From: Gammaproteobacteria bacterium
GTDB taxonomy: Bacteria; Pseudomonadota; Gammaproteobacteria; Steroidobacterales; GCA-2729495
Assembly (NCBI GenBank): GCA_024277915.1
Contig: JAJRUG010000029.1
Span: 1-55,518, forward strand
Reading direction: 5' to 3'
Length of the DNA stretch: 55,518 nt
Shown one piece after another: positions 34,168 to 44,400 of the stretch. The number at the start of each line of letters is the position of its first letter. Positions within the stretch are counted from its first letter, which is position 1. A program made the translations under genes and the position numbers. A model generated the notes under the pieces. The model was not told the DNA's origin. It was given only the letters and a program-made list of their open reading frames with translations, and ran no database searches.

Positions 34168-35874
34168 ATGAAAAACAACAAGAATAATGATGGCCGCGTA
34201 TTAGACGACTTTTTTGATGACAATCCTACTGATGAATTGCCCGTTCTGGCACATCCGGACTCCGCCGGGACGAATGACGATACTGCAAATTCTCTGGCGC
34301 CCGATCCACAGCTCTTCGATGACAACTCGCCTACCGGCACCCGAATTACTGCTTTAGAACCCGGCACGCCCAAAACCGAAAATCAGGATTCAACGATTTC
34401 CCGTCTTGAAACGGAGATTCAGCAGCTGCAGGCCAGATGGCTGGAAATCGAAAACAAACTGCACCACCGGGACGCGCACATCCAGACACTTGAAGATAAG
34501 CTGCTCCAGAGCACTGCCGCCTGTCAGGAACTCGAATGCAAGCTGCAAGCAGTCGCCGCAGAACGGGCATCGATTGAATCCGCCGCCGCTGACCTGACGC
34601 TGGAGCTCAAACAACGCGATGTTGATATCGAGCAGATCTCTGATCGTGCTGAGGTAACGAGACTGAAGCTGGAAGAACAACAATCCGCAGTGAATACACT
34701 GCAAATAAAACTGGATGAACAACACAAAGCTGCTGATAACAGTCAAACGAGCATCGAATCCAGCAAGCTGCACAGCACCGCGCTCGAAGAGATGAATCTC
34801 ATACAACGTAATGAGCTGGCGACACTCGCGGGCTACATAGATGGCCGCAAAAATGATTGGCATCAGTCCGAGCAAAACCTTATTCAGCAACGTCAGACAA
34901 TTGATGCCCTGGAGCGAAGTCTGACAGATGCAGAATCCTTGCTCATTCAGAAGGAGAGAGAAAAAGAAGCACTTGGCCTGCAAAATATCGACTTCCAGCA
35001 TCGGTTGACGGCGCTAGAAGATCAGGAAGCTGAGTATCGCCGCAGGAATGACAGTTTACTGCTGCAGCTAGAACAAAATACTCTGTTGCTCAAACAGCAC
35101 CGGGAAGTCGACAATAATTTTGAGCGACAACGTACACAACTGCAAACGCAAATTATGCGTCTTGAATCCAAGCATGAATCCAGCCAGAAGAAAATCTGTC
35201 AGCTTGAGCAGAACTTTCAGGGTCGCGACAACGAGGCTCTCGTGCTCAAGAACAGTCTGGAGGCCGAAACGGACAATAATCAGTTGCTCCGGGAAGCATC
35301 GGAAAAACTGGAAGAGAGGCTACGCTCGCAGGCGATCAGCCAACACGAGCTTGAGGAACAATTGACAGCCCTGCTGGCCGAGGCCAGCAACAAAGATCAG
35401 ACTATTGACAGGTTGAGGAATGAACTGCGGACAGGGCAGCAATCGCTTAAAACTGTTCTGGAAGAGGTTGACCGGCTTGGGTCAGTCGAGGCTTCTATTC
35501 ACAAACTTGACGCGCAGATGTCGCAACAACTATCCGACAAAAATCCCGGCGGTGAGCGATCCGTGACTTGTCTGATGGTAGCAACGGACGGGAACCAGGT
35601 AATGAAGCATCCACTATACAAAGACGTTATTACCATAGGACGGTCCCATCACAGTGATATCCAGATCCGTACACAATATGTCAGCCGTGATCACGCTCAT
35701 ATTCTGACCGATGACCTCGGTACTGTTATCGAGGATCTCGGCAGCAAGAACGGAATCCGGGTGAATTCCATGCAGGTCGGAAAGCGACGCCTCAAGCATG
35801 GTGACCGGGTAGATATCGGTGAGGTTCACTTCAAGTTTGTCAACCTGACGGACCAGAACACCAACCAAAGGTAA
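34168..35874 (+). CDS. Long coiled-coil protein with C-terminal FHA domain
   Basis: A 568-residue cytoplasmic-type protein without signal peptide. Residues about 1-75 are acidic and unstructured (FFDDNPTDELPVL). Residues about 75-455 form a nearly continuous coiled coil rich in Gln, Glu, Leu and Arg. The last 95 residues are an FHA domain: ITIGRSHHSDIQI, VSRDHAHI and LGSKNGIRVN show the Arg, Ser, His and Asn used to read phosphothreonine. It could be a scaffold bringing a kinase target to the pole, membrane or chromosome. No kinase gene is nearby. Confidence 0.87.
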   Translation: MKNNKNNDGRVLDDFFDDNPTDELPVLAHPDSAGTNDDTANSLAPDPQLFDDNSPTGTRITALEPGTPKTENQDSTISRLETEIQQLQARWLEIENKLHHRDAHIQTLEDKLLQSTAACQELECKLQAVAAERASIESAAADLTLELKQRDVDIEQISDRAEVTRLKLEEQQSAVNTLQIKLDEQHKAADNSQTSIESSKLHSTALEEMNLIQRNELATLAGYIDGRKNDWHQSEQNLIQQRQTIDALERSLTDAESLLIQKEREKEALGLQNIDFQHRLTALEDQEAEYRRRNDSLLLQLEQNTLLLKQHREVDNNFERQRTQLQTQIMRLESKHESSQKKICQLEQNFQGRDNEALVLKNSLEAETDNNQLLREASEKLEERLRSQAISQHELEEQLTALLAEASNKDQTIDRLRNELRTGQQSLKTVLEEVDRLGSVEASIHKLDAQMSQQLSDKNPGGERSVTCLMVATDGNQVMKHPLYKDVITIGRSHHSDIQIRTQYVSRDHAHILTDDLGTVIEDLGSKNGIRVNSMQVGKRRLKHGDRVDIGEVHFKFVNLTDQNTNQR

Positions 35875-35966
35875 CACCCGGGTTATCCGACCATCAATCC
35901 TGTGAATTCCCTCACAGACAGCTGCTCGAATCTACGCAATGCTGCTACTCCTCTCAGGTAGTATTG

Positions 35967-36290
35967 ATGCATTCCAACGCAGTTTCCCATTCAGCAAGCA
36001 CCGCCAAAAACGGCGATGAACCCGGCAAAAAAGTTCGGAAATTTCTGTTCCGAAAGCTGTGGCTACCGCGCGCAATTTACGAAGCACTCCCCTATTTGTA
36101 CATCCTGGCAGGCCTCATTACGCTGATTTCAGGTATCTACCTGCCCGACGGAACCTGGATGTTGCCCTATGTTGTGCTGCTCGGCCTGGTTTGCCTGCAT
36201 GCCGGACTGGCCGTGGCCACCCTGCGATACCGCTATAGTCATCGCCGTCAAAAAGACCAGCCCGATCACAATACCCGCCACCCCAAGTAG
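35967..36290 (+). CDS. Small membrane protein, two helices
   Basis: A 107-residue protein with a charged N-terminal third (KKVRKFLFRKLWLPRAIYEALPY), two membrane helices (about 50-70 and 75-95) and a basic, His-rich cytoplasmic tail. No family is recognised. It follows the FHA gene by 92 bases and precedes another small membrane gene. Confidence 0.6.
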   Translation: MHSNAVSHSASTAKNGDEPGKKVRKFLFRKLWLPRAIYEALPYLYILAGLITLISGIYLPDGTWMLPYVVLLGLVCLHAGLAVATLRYRYSHRRQKDQPDHNTRHPK

Positions 36291-36390
36291 CAGGAACCAG
36301 AAAATCCCCGGCAGATTCAGTTCCCCCGGCCTGATTTCCGTGCGACACTCTGGCAGCTCTCAAACTGGCTGATCTTAACGACCCTGACCC

Positions 36391-36660
36391 ATGCGCCGAT
36401 ACCTAATTCTTGTTGGAATTTTTCTGTTTCTGGGCGCAATTGCGCTGCCGGCACTCATTTACTATGTCGGCGCAAAAATCGTGGGGCCCTATGAAGGATC
36501 TGGCGAGGGATCGGGTAACCTTGTTGAATTCATCGCTTCAATCTATCTCGATGCACTTCAGGGTCTGCCAACGGCCTGGTTCCTGATACTGGTGCCCGCA
36601 ATGCTGTGGATTCTCTGGAGACTATACACATGGATACGCCGCAGCCAGCTTGCTACTTAA
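36391..36660 (+). CDS. Small membrane protein, two helices
   Basis: An 89-residue protein with an N-terminal helix (about 5-27), a soluble loop with GPYEGSGEGSGN and a C-terminal helix (about 62-80) followed by a basic end (WIRRSQLAT). No family is recognised. About 200 bases without a supported gene follow (36661-36859), AT-rich near 36710. Confidence 0.6.
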   Translation: MRRYLILVGIFLFLGAIALPALIYYVGAKIVGPYEGSGEGSGNLVEFIASIYLDALQGLPTAWFLILVPAMLWILWRLYTWIRRSQLAT

Positions 36661-36859
36661 AGACAGTCAGAAATCCACCTTGAGTCTGCGTGAAATTCAT
36701 CACAATTAGTTATAAAATCATATAGTTGACGGATATTCTTCCAGAATTATGTCTGATCCGAGGTGCCATGGAAAGCCACTAAAGATATAGTGTCTGCTGT
36801 GAACGGGGATAACGGATGAATCCTGGCCCGGATCCGAAGAACAAGGCGCGGAAAACAAA

Positions 36860-37147
36860 TCAGGCCGGCCAGTAATAGTAGCCTATCGCGAATATTCCAA
36901 GACACAGCAGGAATAACGGAAAATGCCGCCAGATGGTCCGGCGCAGGCTGCCAAGAAAGGCAAAATAACTCACAGCAGCCAGGCCTACAAACATCACTGT
37001 CGCCCGGGACAGTTCTGGTAGTTCAGTTGTAAACTGTGGATGCTCTCCCTGCAGCACCCAGAAAATAAACGCAACGACCGCCAGACTGAAGGCAATTGAG
37101 AAACAGGAGCCCAAAATGACACCCAAAACGACTGTAAACGGCTGCAT
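36860..37147 (-). CDS. Small inner-membrane protein
   Basis: A 95-residue protein with three hydrophobic segments (about 5-27, 45-62 and 73-92) ending in YYYWPA. I chose ATG 37147 because GGGAG lies 6 bases upstream; a longer reading to 37276 has no ribosome site. It is divergent from prc, 152 bases away. The family is not recognised. Confidence 0.6.
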   Translation of the reverse strand: MQPFTVVLGVILGSCFSIAFSLAVVAFIFWVLQGEHPQFTTELPELSRATVMFVGLAAVSYFAFLGSLRRTIWRHFPLFLLCLGIFAIGYYYWPA

Positions 37148-37299
37148 ACCTGCTCCCTGTGAGATCCCTGATTTCTGCGCACTGCGACCTTGCTTGCTAT
37201 GATAATTATAACTAATCTGCCAGACAGCAGTTGAACTGCCTGCACACAAAGGGATCAAAGTCAGGGATGACACCATGGATCCATCGGAGCACGTATAGA

Positions 37300-39429
37300 A
37301 TGATAGTTAACCGCCACAAGACAAAAACAATAATAATTGGCCTCATTCTGGGTATCACCGGCATCGCAGCCAGCGCAGCTACGCTTGACGATGCTCCACC
37401 CATTCTGCAGACAGGGCCCAGACATCAACAGGTAGCCAATCTTGTTACCCGATTTGTCGAACAGCAGCACTACTCACGACGCAGCGTAGATGACCAGTTG
37501 TCGCAGATCATCCTGGGAAACTATATCGAGGCGCTGGACAGCAACAAACATTACTTCCTCCAGCCGGACATCGATTATTTCTATCGCTACGAACAAACCA
37601 TGGATGATGCACTGAAAAATGGCAATCTCGACCCTGCATTTGATATTTTTCGCCTGTACCGGCTACGCGCCCAGCAACACATCAACTATGCCCTGCAAGT
37701 ACTCGACCATGAACCCGATTTTACTCTGGATGAAGAGTATCAATTTGATCGCGAAGATCTCGATTGGGTGGCGGATGAGGAAACCATGCGAGGTATCTGG
37801 AAACGGCGCATCAAGAATGACGCACTCAATCTGATCGTTGCTGACAAATCCTGGGATGAAGCTCAGGAGATACTTCGCAAGCGCTACAAACGCGTGCTAA
37901 AGAGAATCAACAAGCTGGACAGTGATGACGTTTTCGAAACCTTCATGAATTCCTTTGCGCATGCCCTTGATCCGCACTCCAGTTACCTGTCTCCAAGACT
38001 CTCGGAGGAGTACCGGATACAGATGAGTCTTTCCTACCAGGGTATCGGTGCTTCACTACTGCTCGATGAAGATTTCGTCAAAGTCATGAACGTCATCCCG
38101 GGTGGCCCGGCGGCCATTGACGGGCGCCTGGAGGCAGAAGATCGCATTATTGGTGTCGGGCAGGACTCCGAAGGTGAAATGGTCGACGTCGTTGGTTGGG
38201 AACTCGACGATGTGGTTCAGATGATTCGCGGACCAAGCGGCACCGAAATTCGCTTGCAAATCCTCCCGGCCAATGAATTACCCGGAGCAGGTGAATATGT
38301 CCTCAAGCTGGTCAGGGACCAGATCAAACTTGAAGAGCAGGCTGCCAAGAGCGATTTACTGACCCTTGAAGAAAATGGTGAAGAAGTGCGTATCGGGGTT
38401 ATTACGGTGCCCAGTTTCTACCAGGACTTCGATGCACGTAACAGGGGTGAGAAGGACTATATCAGCACGACTCGTGATGTCAGCCGCCTGATTGGTGAAC
38501 TGCAGGAAGAAAATATCACCGGTCTGGTGCTGGATCTCCGTGGCAATGGTGGCGGTCACCTTTCAGAAGCGACCGCATTGACCGGATTGTTTATCGACCA
38601 TGGCCCCGTGGTGCAGTACCGGAATTCCAGCGGCCATATCGAGGTTCTGGATGACCCCTCACCAGCCTCTGTATATGACGGCCCGCTGGTCATTCTGGTG
38701 GACCGGTTCAGCGCATCAGCCTCTGAGATCTTTGCTGCAGCACTTCAGGATTATCAGCGTGGTGTCATCATCGGGCAGCAGACTTTCGGCAAGGGAACCG
38801 TGCAAAACCTGTATCTTCTGGATCAGTACTCTCGACGCGTACCGGAACCTGGCCTGGGACAACTGACTTTAACAGTCGGAAAATACTATCGTGTAACAGG
38901 TAATAGCACTCAAAATCGGGGCGTTCTTCCCGACATCGATTTGCCGTCAGCGGTTGATAAAACCGCTATTGGTGAAAGCAGCCGCAAGGGCGCCCTTCCC
39001 TGGGATCAAATACGCTCAACCCAGTTCGATGCCAGTGATCCCCTGAAAACTACTATCAGCTATCTTGCAACCAATCAGGGTGCTCGACTGACCGATGATC
39101 CGGATATTCGTTTACTGCTGGGTGATATCGAAGCCATTGACGAGATTCGTTCCCGCAATTCGGTTTCGCTTAATATCGAAACGCGGCGCACAGAACGTGA
39201 TGCGCGGCGTCAGCAGCAACTCGAAAGAGTAAATTCCAGACGCACACGCCTGGGTGAAGAACTGCTGGAGTCGGTAGAAGACCTCGAGGATATGGAGCCA
39301 ATAGATGTGCTGTTAATGCAAGCCGCCGAGGTAGCGAAGGATCTTGTTGATATGAAAGCGGGTAATATCTCTTTATTGAGCCAAACAGGCCAATCAACAA
39401 AAAAGCAGAATTCAGCTGCCGAAATGTAA
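37300..39429 (+). CDS. prc: Tail-specific (C-terminal processing) periplasmic protease
   Basis: A 709-residue S41-family protease that degrades or trims periplasmic proteins, for example in control of peptidoglycan hydrolases. It has an N-terminal signal or anchor (about 10-28), the Prc N-domain (QHYSRRSVDDQLSQIILGNYIEALDSNKHYF), a PDZ domain at about 245-330 (VIPGGPAAIDGRLEAEDRIIGVG), and the catalytic core with SASASEIFAAALQDY (Ser, about residue 470) and QQTFGKGTVQ (Lys, about 495). The C-terminal helical domain follows. I chose ATG 37300 because upstream residues look non-coding. Length is normal for Prc. Confidence 0.93.
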   Translation: MIVNRHKTKTIIIGLILGITGIAASAATLDDAPPILQTGPRHQQVANLVTRFVEQQHYSRRSVDDQLSQIILGNYIEALDSNKHYFLQPDIDYFYRYEQTMDDALKNGNLDPAFDIFRLYRLRAQQHINYALQVLDHEPDFTLDEEYQFDREDLDWVADEETMRGIWKRRIKNDALNLIVADKSWDEAQEILRKRYKRVLKRINKLDSDDVFETFMNSFAHALDPHSSYLSPRLSEEYRIQMSLSYQGIGASLLLDEDFVKVMNVIPGGPAAIDGRLEAEDRIIGVGQDSEGEMVDVVGWELDDVVQMIRGPSGTEIRLQILPANELPGAGEYVLKLVRDQIKLEEQAAKSDLLTLEENGEEVRIGVITVPSFYQDFDARNRGEKDYISTTRDVSRLIGELQEENITGLVLDLRGNGGGHLSEATALTGLFIDHGPVVQYRNSSGHIEVLDDPSPASVYDGPLVILVDRFSASASEIFAAALQDYQRGVIIGQQTFGKGTVQNLYLLDQYSRRVPEPGLGQLTLTVGKYYRVTGNSTQNRGVLPDIDLPSAVDKTAIGESSRKGALPWDQIRSTQFDASDPLKTTISYLATNQGARLTDDPDIRLLLGDIEAIDEIRSRNSVSLNIETRRTERDARRQQQLERVNSRRTRLGEELLESVEDLEDMEPIDVLLMQAAEVAKDLVDMKAGNISLLSQTGQSTKKQNSAAEM

Positions 39430-39433
39430 CCTG

Positions 39434-40474
39434 CTAGGTAAGCAGTACAGTATAGATATCCCAGTACTCTTCAGCGAGTACATTCTTATCGATGTAACCG
39501 GCGCCATGCTGCCCGGTGTCTTTCAGATCAACCTGCGTGCGTGCAAATGAGCCGGCTTCGGGCACAGTGTCAGATTCGCGACGATATCTGGTATCACGCC
39601 TGAGATACTCGGCTCTTTGATGGACTTTTCCCGGAAGATCTTCTGCCATATCAAGCCTTTTCAGCGTCTTGTCGATCGCTTTATTCAGCTCCCGGCATTG
39701 ATGAATCCCGCCATAATCAACATCCGATACGCTGCGCACAGATGCCTCACGTGCCATATTGGCCACATCGTGTTTGGAAAAATGCAGCAGTAGCTGCTGT
39801 GCGAGCGCAATAATCGCCAGATTGATAAGCCGCTTGCCTTCTATACTCAGGGAATCAAAAACCGGCTGTGGTTGTTTGCCCAGTTCTCTTTTAGTCGCCT
39901 GCAATCTCTCGATCCGGGAAACAGTCGATTCATAGGAGGCGCCAAGACTGGCAAACCGGGCATTCAGGGACCGTCTTTTGAAAAAGCGCCAAAAAGCACT
40001 TAATCTCTGCCTTTCTTCAGCGCATTCACGCAATTCGGCCTCCTGTTTGGCCGATACGGAACCCAGTCTCGATATCTGCTGGTCAATCACATCGTATTCG
40101 GCCTGACGGGTCTGCACAAACTGATGTATTTCCTGCTGGTGCTCTCGGTCTCTCTGCCGAGCGCTGAGATCACGGGCGAATCGCGTCAGTTTCTTGCGGC
40201 AGTGCTGCCAGATTCCCCGTAATTGATAGAATACTGCAGCATTTGCAGCATGGTGAGGATCAACCAGTAACCCCTCCAACTGCTCAAGCTGTTGTTGCGC
40301 CCGCAGCGTAGCGCCCTCCTGCTGCCGAACACGATCCATCAGCCGATCCCGCTCCAGCTTGAGCTTGGCAAAATCCTTTTTCAGCTGGGCACGATTCCAG
40401 AACAGCTCCAGAAGCTGTTCCTCTTCCTGATCCGATTTTACACGGATACTCGTCTGTGTCGCAGAAGCACTCAA
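39434..40474 (-). CDS. Unknown coiled-coil cytoplasmic protein
   Basis: A 346-residue protein without signal or membrane segment. Residues about 15-75 and 115-215 form coiled coils rich in Gln, Arg and Glu. A compact helical part follows (about 220-300: INLAIIALAQQLLLHFSKHDVANMAREA, with CRELNKAIDKTLKRLD), and the end (GQHGAGYIDKNVLAEEYWDIYTVLLT) is less charged. I recognise no family. Its stop is 5 bases from the convergent prc stop. Confidence 0.75.
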   Translation of the reverse strand: MSASATQTSIRVKSDQEEEQLLELFWNRAQLKKDFAKLKLERDRLMDRVRQQEGATLRAQQQLEQLEGLLVDPHHAANAAVFYQLRGIWQHCRKKLTRFARDLSARQRDREHQQEIHQFVQTRQAEYDVIDQQISRLGSVSAKQEAELRECAEERQRLSAFWRFFKRRSLNARFASLGASYESTVSRIERLQATKRELGKQPQPVFDSLSIEGKRLINLAIIALAQQLLLHFSKHDVANMAREASVRSVSDVDYGGIHQCRELNKAIDKTLKRLDMAEDLPGKVHQRAEYLRRDTRYRRESDTVPEAGSFARTQVDLKDTGQHGAGYIDKNVLAEEYWDIYTVLLT

Positions 40475-40657
40475 TCAAGAATCGTCCGTTCAGAGCCATT
40501 ATCAGCGACTGCTCGCTGACAAATATCGTCGAATTTAACGAAATACAGCCATTAAAACGTTGAAACAATCGACAGTTTCTGCAAGTAACCGATTTCCGCA
40601 ATCACCTGCTCATCCGGGCTTGTTGACTGCGATATTCTCACCATTGATACTGCTCCG

Positions 40658-41344
40658 ATGAAAACAAAAATCCACGCTCGTATGATAGCTATAGCCCTGT
40701 TGGGGGTATATTGCGCCAGTGCTGCCGCGCCTGCTTTTTCCTTCACACCCCAGGATAAGCTGCCCCGGAAACAGCTCCAGGAACAGTTTACCGACTCAAA
40801 AAAAGCGGCTGCTCAGCTGGCTGTTGATACCCTGAGAGAAAAACTTTCCATTGATGCCGGTAGCATCTCGGTCATCCATGTTTCGATGATTGATTGGCCG
40901 GACGCAAGCCTTGGCTGCCCCAGTGCGGGAATAAGCTACCTGCAGGTAGTTACACGAGGTTCACTGGTATTGCTCAAAGCTGACACGAAAGTGTATAGGG
41001 TTCATGTTGGCGGCAATCGAGCAATCATTTGTGAAAAACCTTCCAGAGGTGCCATACCAGGTGCGAGCAAAGCGCTGGCCGGAGCCTCCATTCAAGCGCT
41101 CATGCAGGCCGCCAAACTGGATCTTGCCCGGCGGCTGGGGGTTGCCCCGACTGCAGTATTTGTTGCCAAGGTGGAATCCACAACCTGGCAGAATTCAGCA
41201 CTGGGATGCCCGATATCGGGGAAGGACTACATCGAATCAAAAATCAAAGGCTTTCGAATGACGCTGAGCCATGCAGAGCAAATGTTCACTTATCATAGTG
41301 ATCAGCAGAGAGTCATCCCCTGCCCATCGATCGAATCCGAATAG
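40658..41344 (+). CDS. Secreted protein with two copies of a W-x-D/N-x-x-LGCP domain
   Basis: A 228-residue exported protein (signal peptide to about residue 27). It contains the same domain twice: WPDASLGCPSAGISY with a later IIC (about 85-130), and WQNSALGCPISGKDY with a later IPC (about 176-226). Each repeat has a Cys in GCP and a second Cys about 38 residues on, which would form a disulfide in the periplasm. Each is preceded by a DLARRLGV/LREKLSI-type helix ending in a strand. The domain is seen in small secreted proteins of unknown role. A strong terminator follows. Confidence 0.78.
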   Translation: MKTKIHARMIAIALLGVYCASAAAPAFSFTPQDKLPRKQLQEQFTDSKKAAAQLAVDTLREKLSIDAGSISVIHVSMIDWPDASLGCPSAGISYLQVVTRGSLVLLKADTKVYRVHVGGNRAIICEKPSRGAIPGASKALAGASIQALMQAAKLDLARRLGVAPTAVFVAKVESTTWQNSALGCPISGKDYIESKIKGFRMTLSHAEQMFTYHSDQQRVIPCPSIESE

Positions 41345-41380
41345 ATATCACAAACCCACTAACCATATTGAACAGTTAAA

Positions 41381-41410
41381 AAAAGGGCCACACTCACGTG
41401 CGGCCCTTTT
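41381..41410. terminator. Bidirectional intrinsic terminator
   Basis: AAAAGGGCC (41381-41389) pairs with GGCCCTTTT (41402-41410), with an extra CAC/GTG pairing inside. A-runs on one side and T-runs on the other make it work in both directions, serving the gene ending at 41344 and the convergent subtilase gene ending at 41441. Confidence 0.9.
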
Positions 41411-41440
41411 CAATTCTCCCCAGCAGGTGATGGGAATTAA

Positions 41441-44400
41441 TCAATCATCATCGTCATGATCGTCGTCGTCATCATGATCGTCGTCGTCATCATGATCATC
41501 ATCTTCGTCGTCGTCATGCGGACCAACGGTGACGATATCTGCCTGCTTCTTGCCCTTACCGTCTTTTGCCTCGTTGTTCTGGAACAACCAAAGCATCTGT
41601 CCAACTCCTGAAACCGGCACCTCTACCTCAGTATCCGGGAACAGACCAAAGCTGTTGGACTCCGGAACTATTTCGGCTGCCAGATCAACAGATCCAAACT
41701 GGACATCGAAGCTGTCACTACGCAAATCTATAAAGAACGCAGTGTAGTCGAAGTCAGTATCACCAGGTGGCAAGAATCCCAGAGACCCGAAAGGGGAATC
41801 CATCGGCCCAACGAAAGTCAGAATAGCAGATGCGTCATTCAGATCCGCACCCGTATCAAACAATGCTGCTCCCTGGGGGAAAATTGCTGTCACAGGAATT
41901 CCATCATCGAAAAAATCAGCGGCTACCAGAATGAAATCATCTATGCCATCCGAATCAACATCGACAAAAATATCGATTTCGTACGGGGCAAGCGTTTCCC
42001 ATGTTCGATCAGTGGATATACCGAATTCAACAAGGTCTCCCAGTGCTGCAAAGCTGCCTGTACGTACACCGACGGCATTGAAAGAATGAGGTGTTCCGTC
42101 AATCACCAAACCATCACGAGCAACCAGGGTGAAGCCTTCAGCCCAACCAACGTTGCCACGCTTGTTCTCGATTTTGACAAAACCGTCTTCACCCTCTGCC
42201 TCCATCTTGGAAGCAGGATCTACCACCGCCAGGTAACCGACTCTGAGTGTATCGACACCATCATCAAATACGCACCAGCCATCTACTTCAGTCTGACTGT
42301 GAACAGCGTCATCCCAGGGTCCTACAGAGGGATCCATGGTCAGTTTGATTTTGAGCTTGTCACTGCCACCAGCTTCAATACTTGCTGACGACGGGCACCT
42401 GATTTCCACACCCGGAAATGTCTGGTTTGGCACGTGGGTCACAGTGTAATGACGCGCATCAGACGACAGGTTATAAATCCTGAATGACTCTTTTTCCTTG
42501 TCCAGCTTCGACGGATTAATTCGTCCAAAAGACACACCACCGGGAGAAGCATAACTGGTCAGCTCCACTGCTGCGGCCGCATCAACAACGCCGGTACCCT
42601 GTCTGGTCAACGGCGGAATCGGGCCTACAGTCCCTGCACCTGATGCTCCTGATGCCGAGTTCTGGATAATTGCCTTGATTCCCATCGGCTCCAGCATCGG
42701 ATGTACTTGCCGCAACAATGCAGCCAGACCCGCGACATGCGGTGCCGACATCGACGTTCCGCCAATTGTCAATGATCCGGTACCACTACCCACACCGGTT
42801 GACGAGATCGCACTGCCAGGGGCGGTCACATCCGGTTTGAAGGTTGAACCACCATGCCCCGGTCCTCGTGAAGAAAAGGAGGAAATGGTATCGCCGAACA
42901 GGGTCGCAACCATAATTGATTCATCCAGTGTGGATGATATTGCTGCGCCGCCAGCCAGTGACGAACTCAGATCAAAGCCGGCAAATGCCGTGGTCATCAC
43001 GCCCGGAATAGTAATCGGGATACCTGCACTGCCGACACCACCCATGATAATCGGAGCGATTCGATCAGCATTGGCACCATCGTTGTATACGAGGATTGCG
43101 GCTGCCCCGGCGCTTTGAGCATTGATGTACTTGGCATCGAATGAGCAGGCGCCGCGTGAGATCAATGCAACCGCACCCGACATATCATCTGCTATAGGAT
43201 CACAGCCATATACATTAGCCGGATCGGATGGCGCCATCAGTGCGCCGGTTACGCTGCCGTCCGAAAGCCTGACGGCTCCGGTACCCTCGACCGCCTCAAA
43301 GGAATCGTTCACGTCGCCGGAAACCGATACACCCATCGTGTCACCACCGGACAACGACGATGCAACTGATATCGCATCGCCAGCCACCGCGGGCGAACCT
43401 GTTATATAGGGGATTGAGCCGGAATTACCAGCGGAAGCAACAACGATAATACCCAGATCAGCCGCATTTTGTGCCGCAACTGCAGATGGGTCTTCGGGAT
43501 TGCCGTAACCAGAGCCAAGACTCATATTGATCACATCGACATGATCACTGGTGTCGCCATCACCGTTTGGATCCAACGCATATTCGATCGCATCGGAAGT
43601 CAGGCTGGTGGAGCCAGCAACATCACCGAACACCTTGAGTGCGAGTATCGATACGCCTGGTGCTACACCGACGCCAATTTCACCCGGGACACCCAGTCCG
43701 CCGGCAATACCACTGACATGGCTGCCGTGTCCGTTAACATCCAGTGGATCGGCATCCGGCATCGGGGTGTTCTCGGCAGGATCGGATGAACCCGCATCAT
43801 AGACAGGCCCGGCAAAGTCAAAACCACCGATCACTTTTGCGGTTGGAAAAGAACCCGGCTCAATCACATTCGGATCATTGGCAGCGTAGTCTGCCGGATC
43901 TCCGGATCCGCCAAGATTGGCGTGATTGTAGTCAACTCCGGTATCGATCACTGCAATCGTGACGCCCGTGCCATCAACACCGGCACTCTGAGCAATATCG
44001 GCTCCGATCCACGGTACGCTTCTGCTCAGATCCAGTGTATGAACAGTAACCGGCGCCACAGCACTCACCCCGGCAATACTGCGAATTCCTTCGATCTGGC
44101 TCGCATCAACAAGGATACGAAAACCGTTATCACCGGCGCGCAACCTGGATAATTCGGTCACACCAAACCCTGCCAGTGCTACACCAACCCTGGCCTGCTC
44201 GGCATCGATACGCGCTGCATGACTCTTTTGCATGGCAGCATCCGGGGTTGCCCTGCCGGCCAGTGTCTCGTTGACACTGTAAGCTGCCACAGAAGGCGCA
44301 TCCAGCCTGACAAATACTTCCACCTGACCATGTTGAGCCGATGGCGCCTGATCCTCAGCAAGCGGTGCGAGACGCACCACTGGACCATTTCTTGGTAACA

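Noticed and set aside
41444-41519. Tandem repeat considered as a CRISPR-like array
   Set aside because: Units are contiguous without spacers and encode an Asp/His tail in frame.
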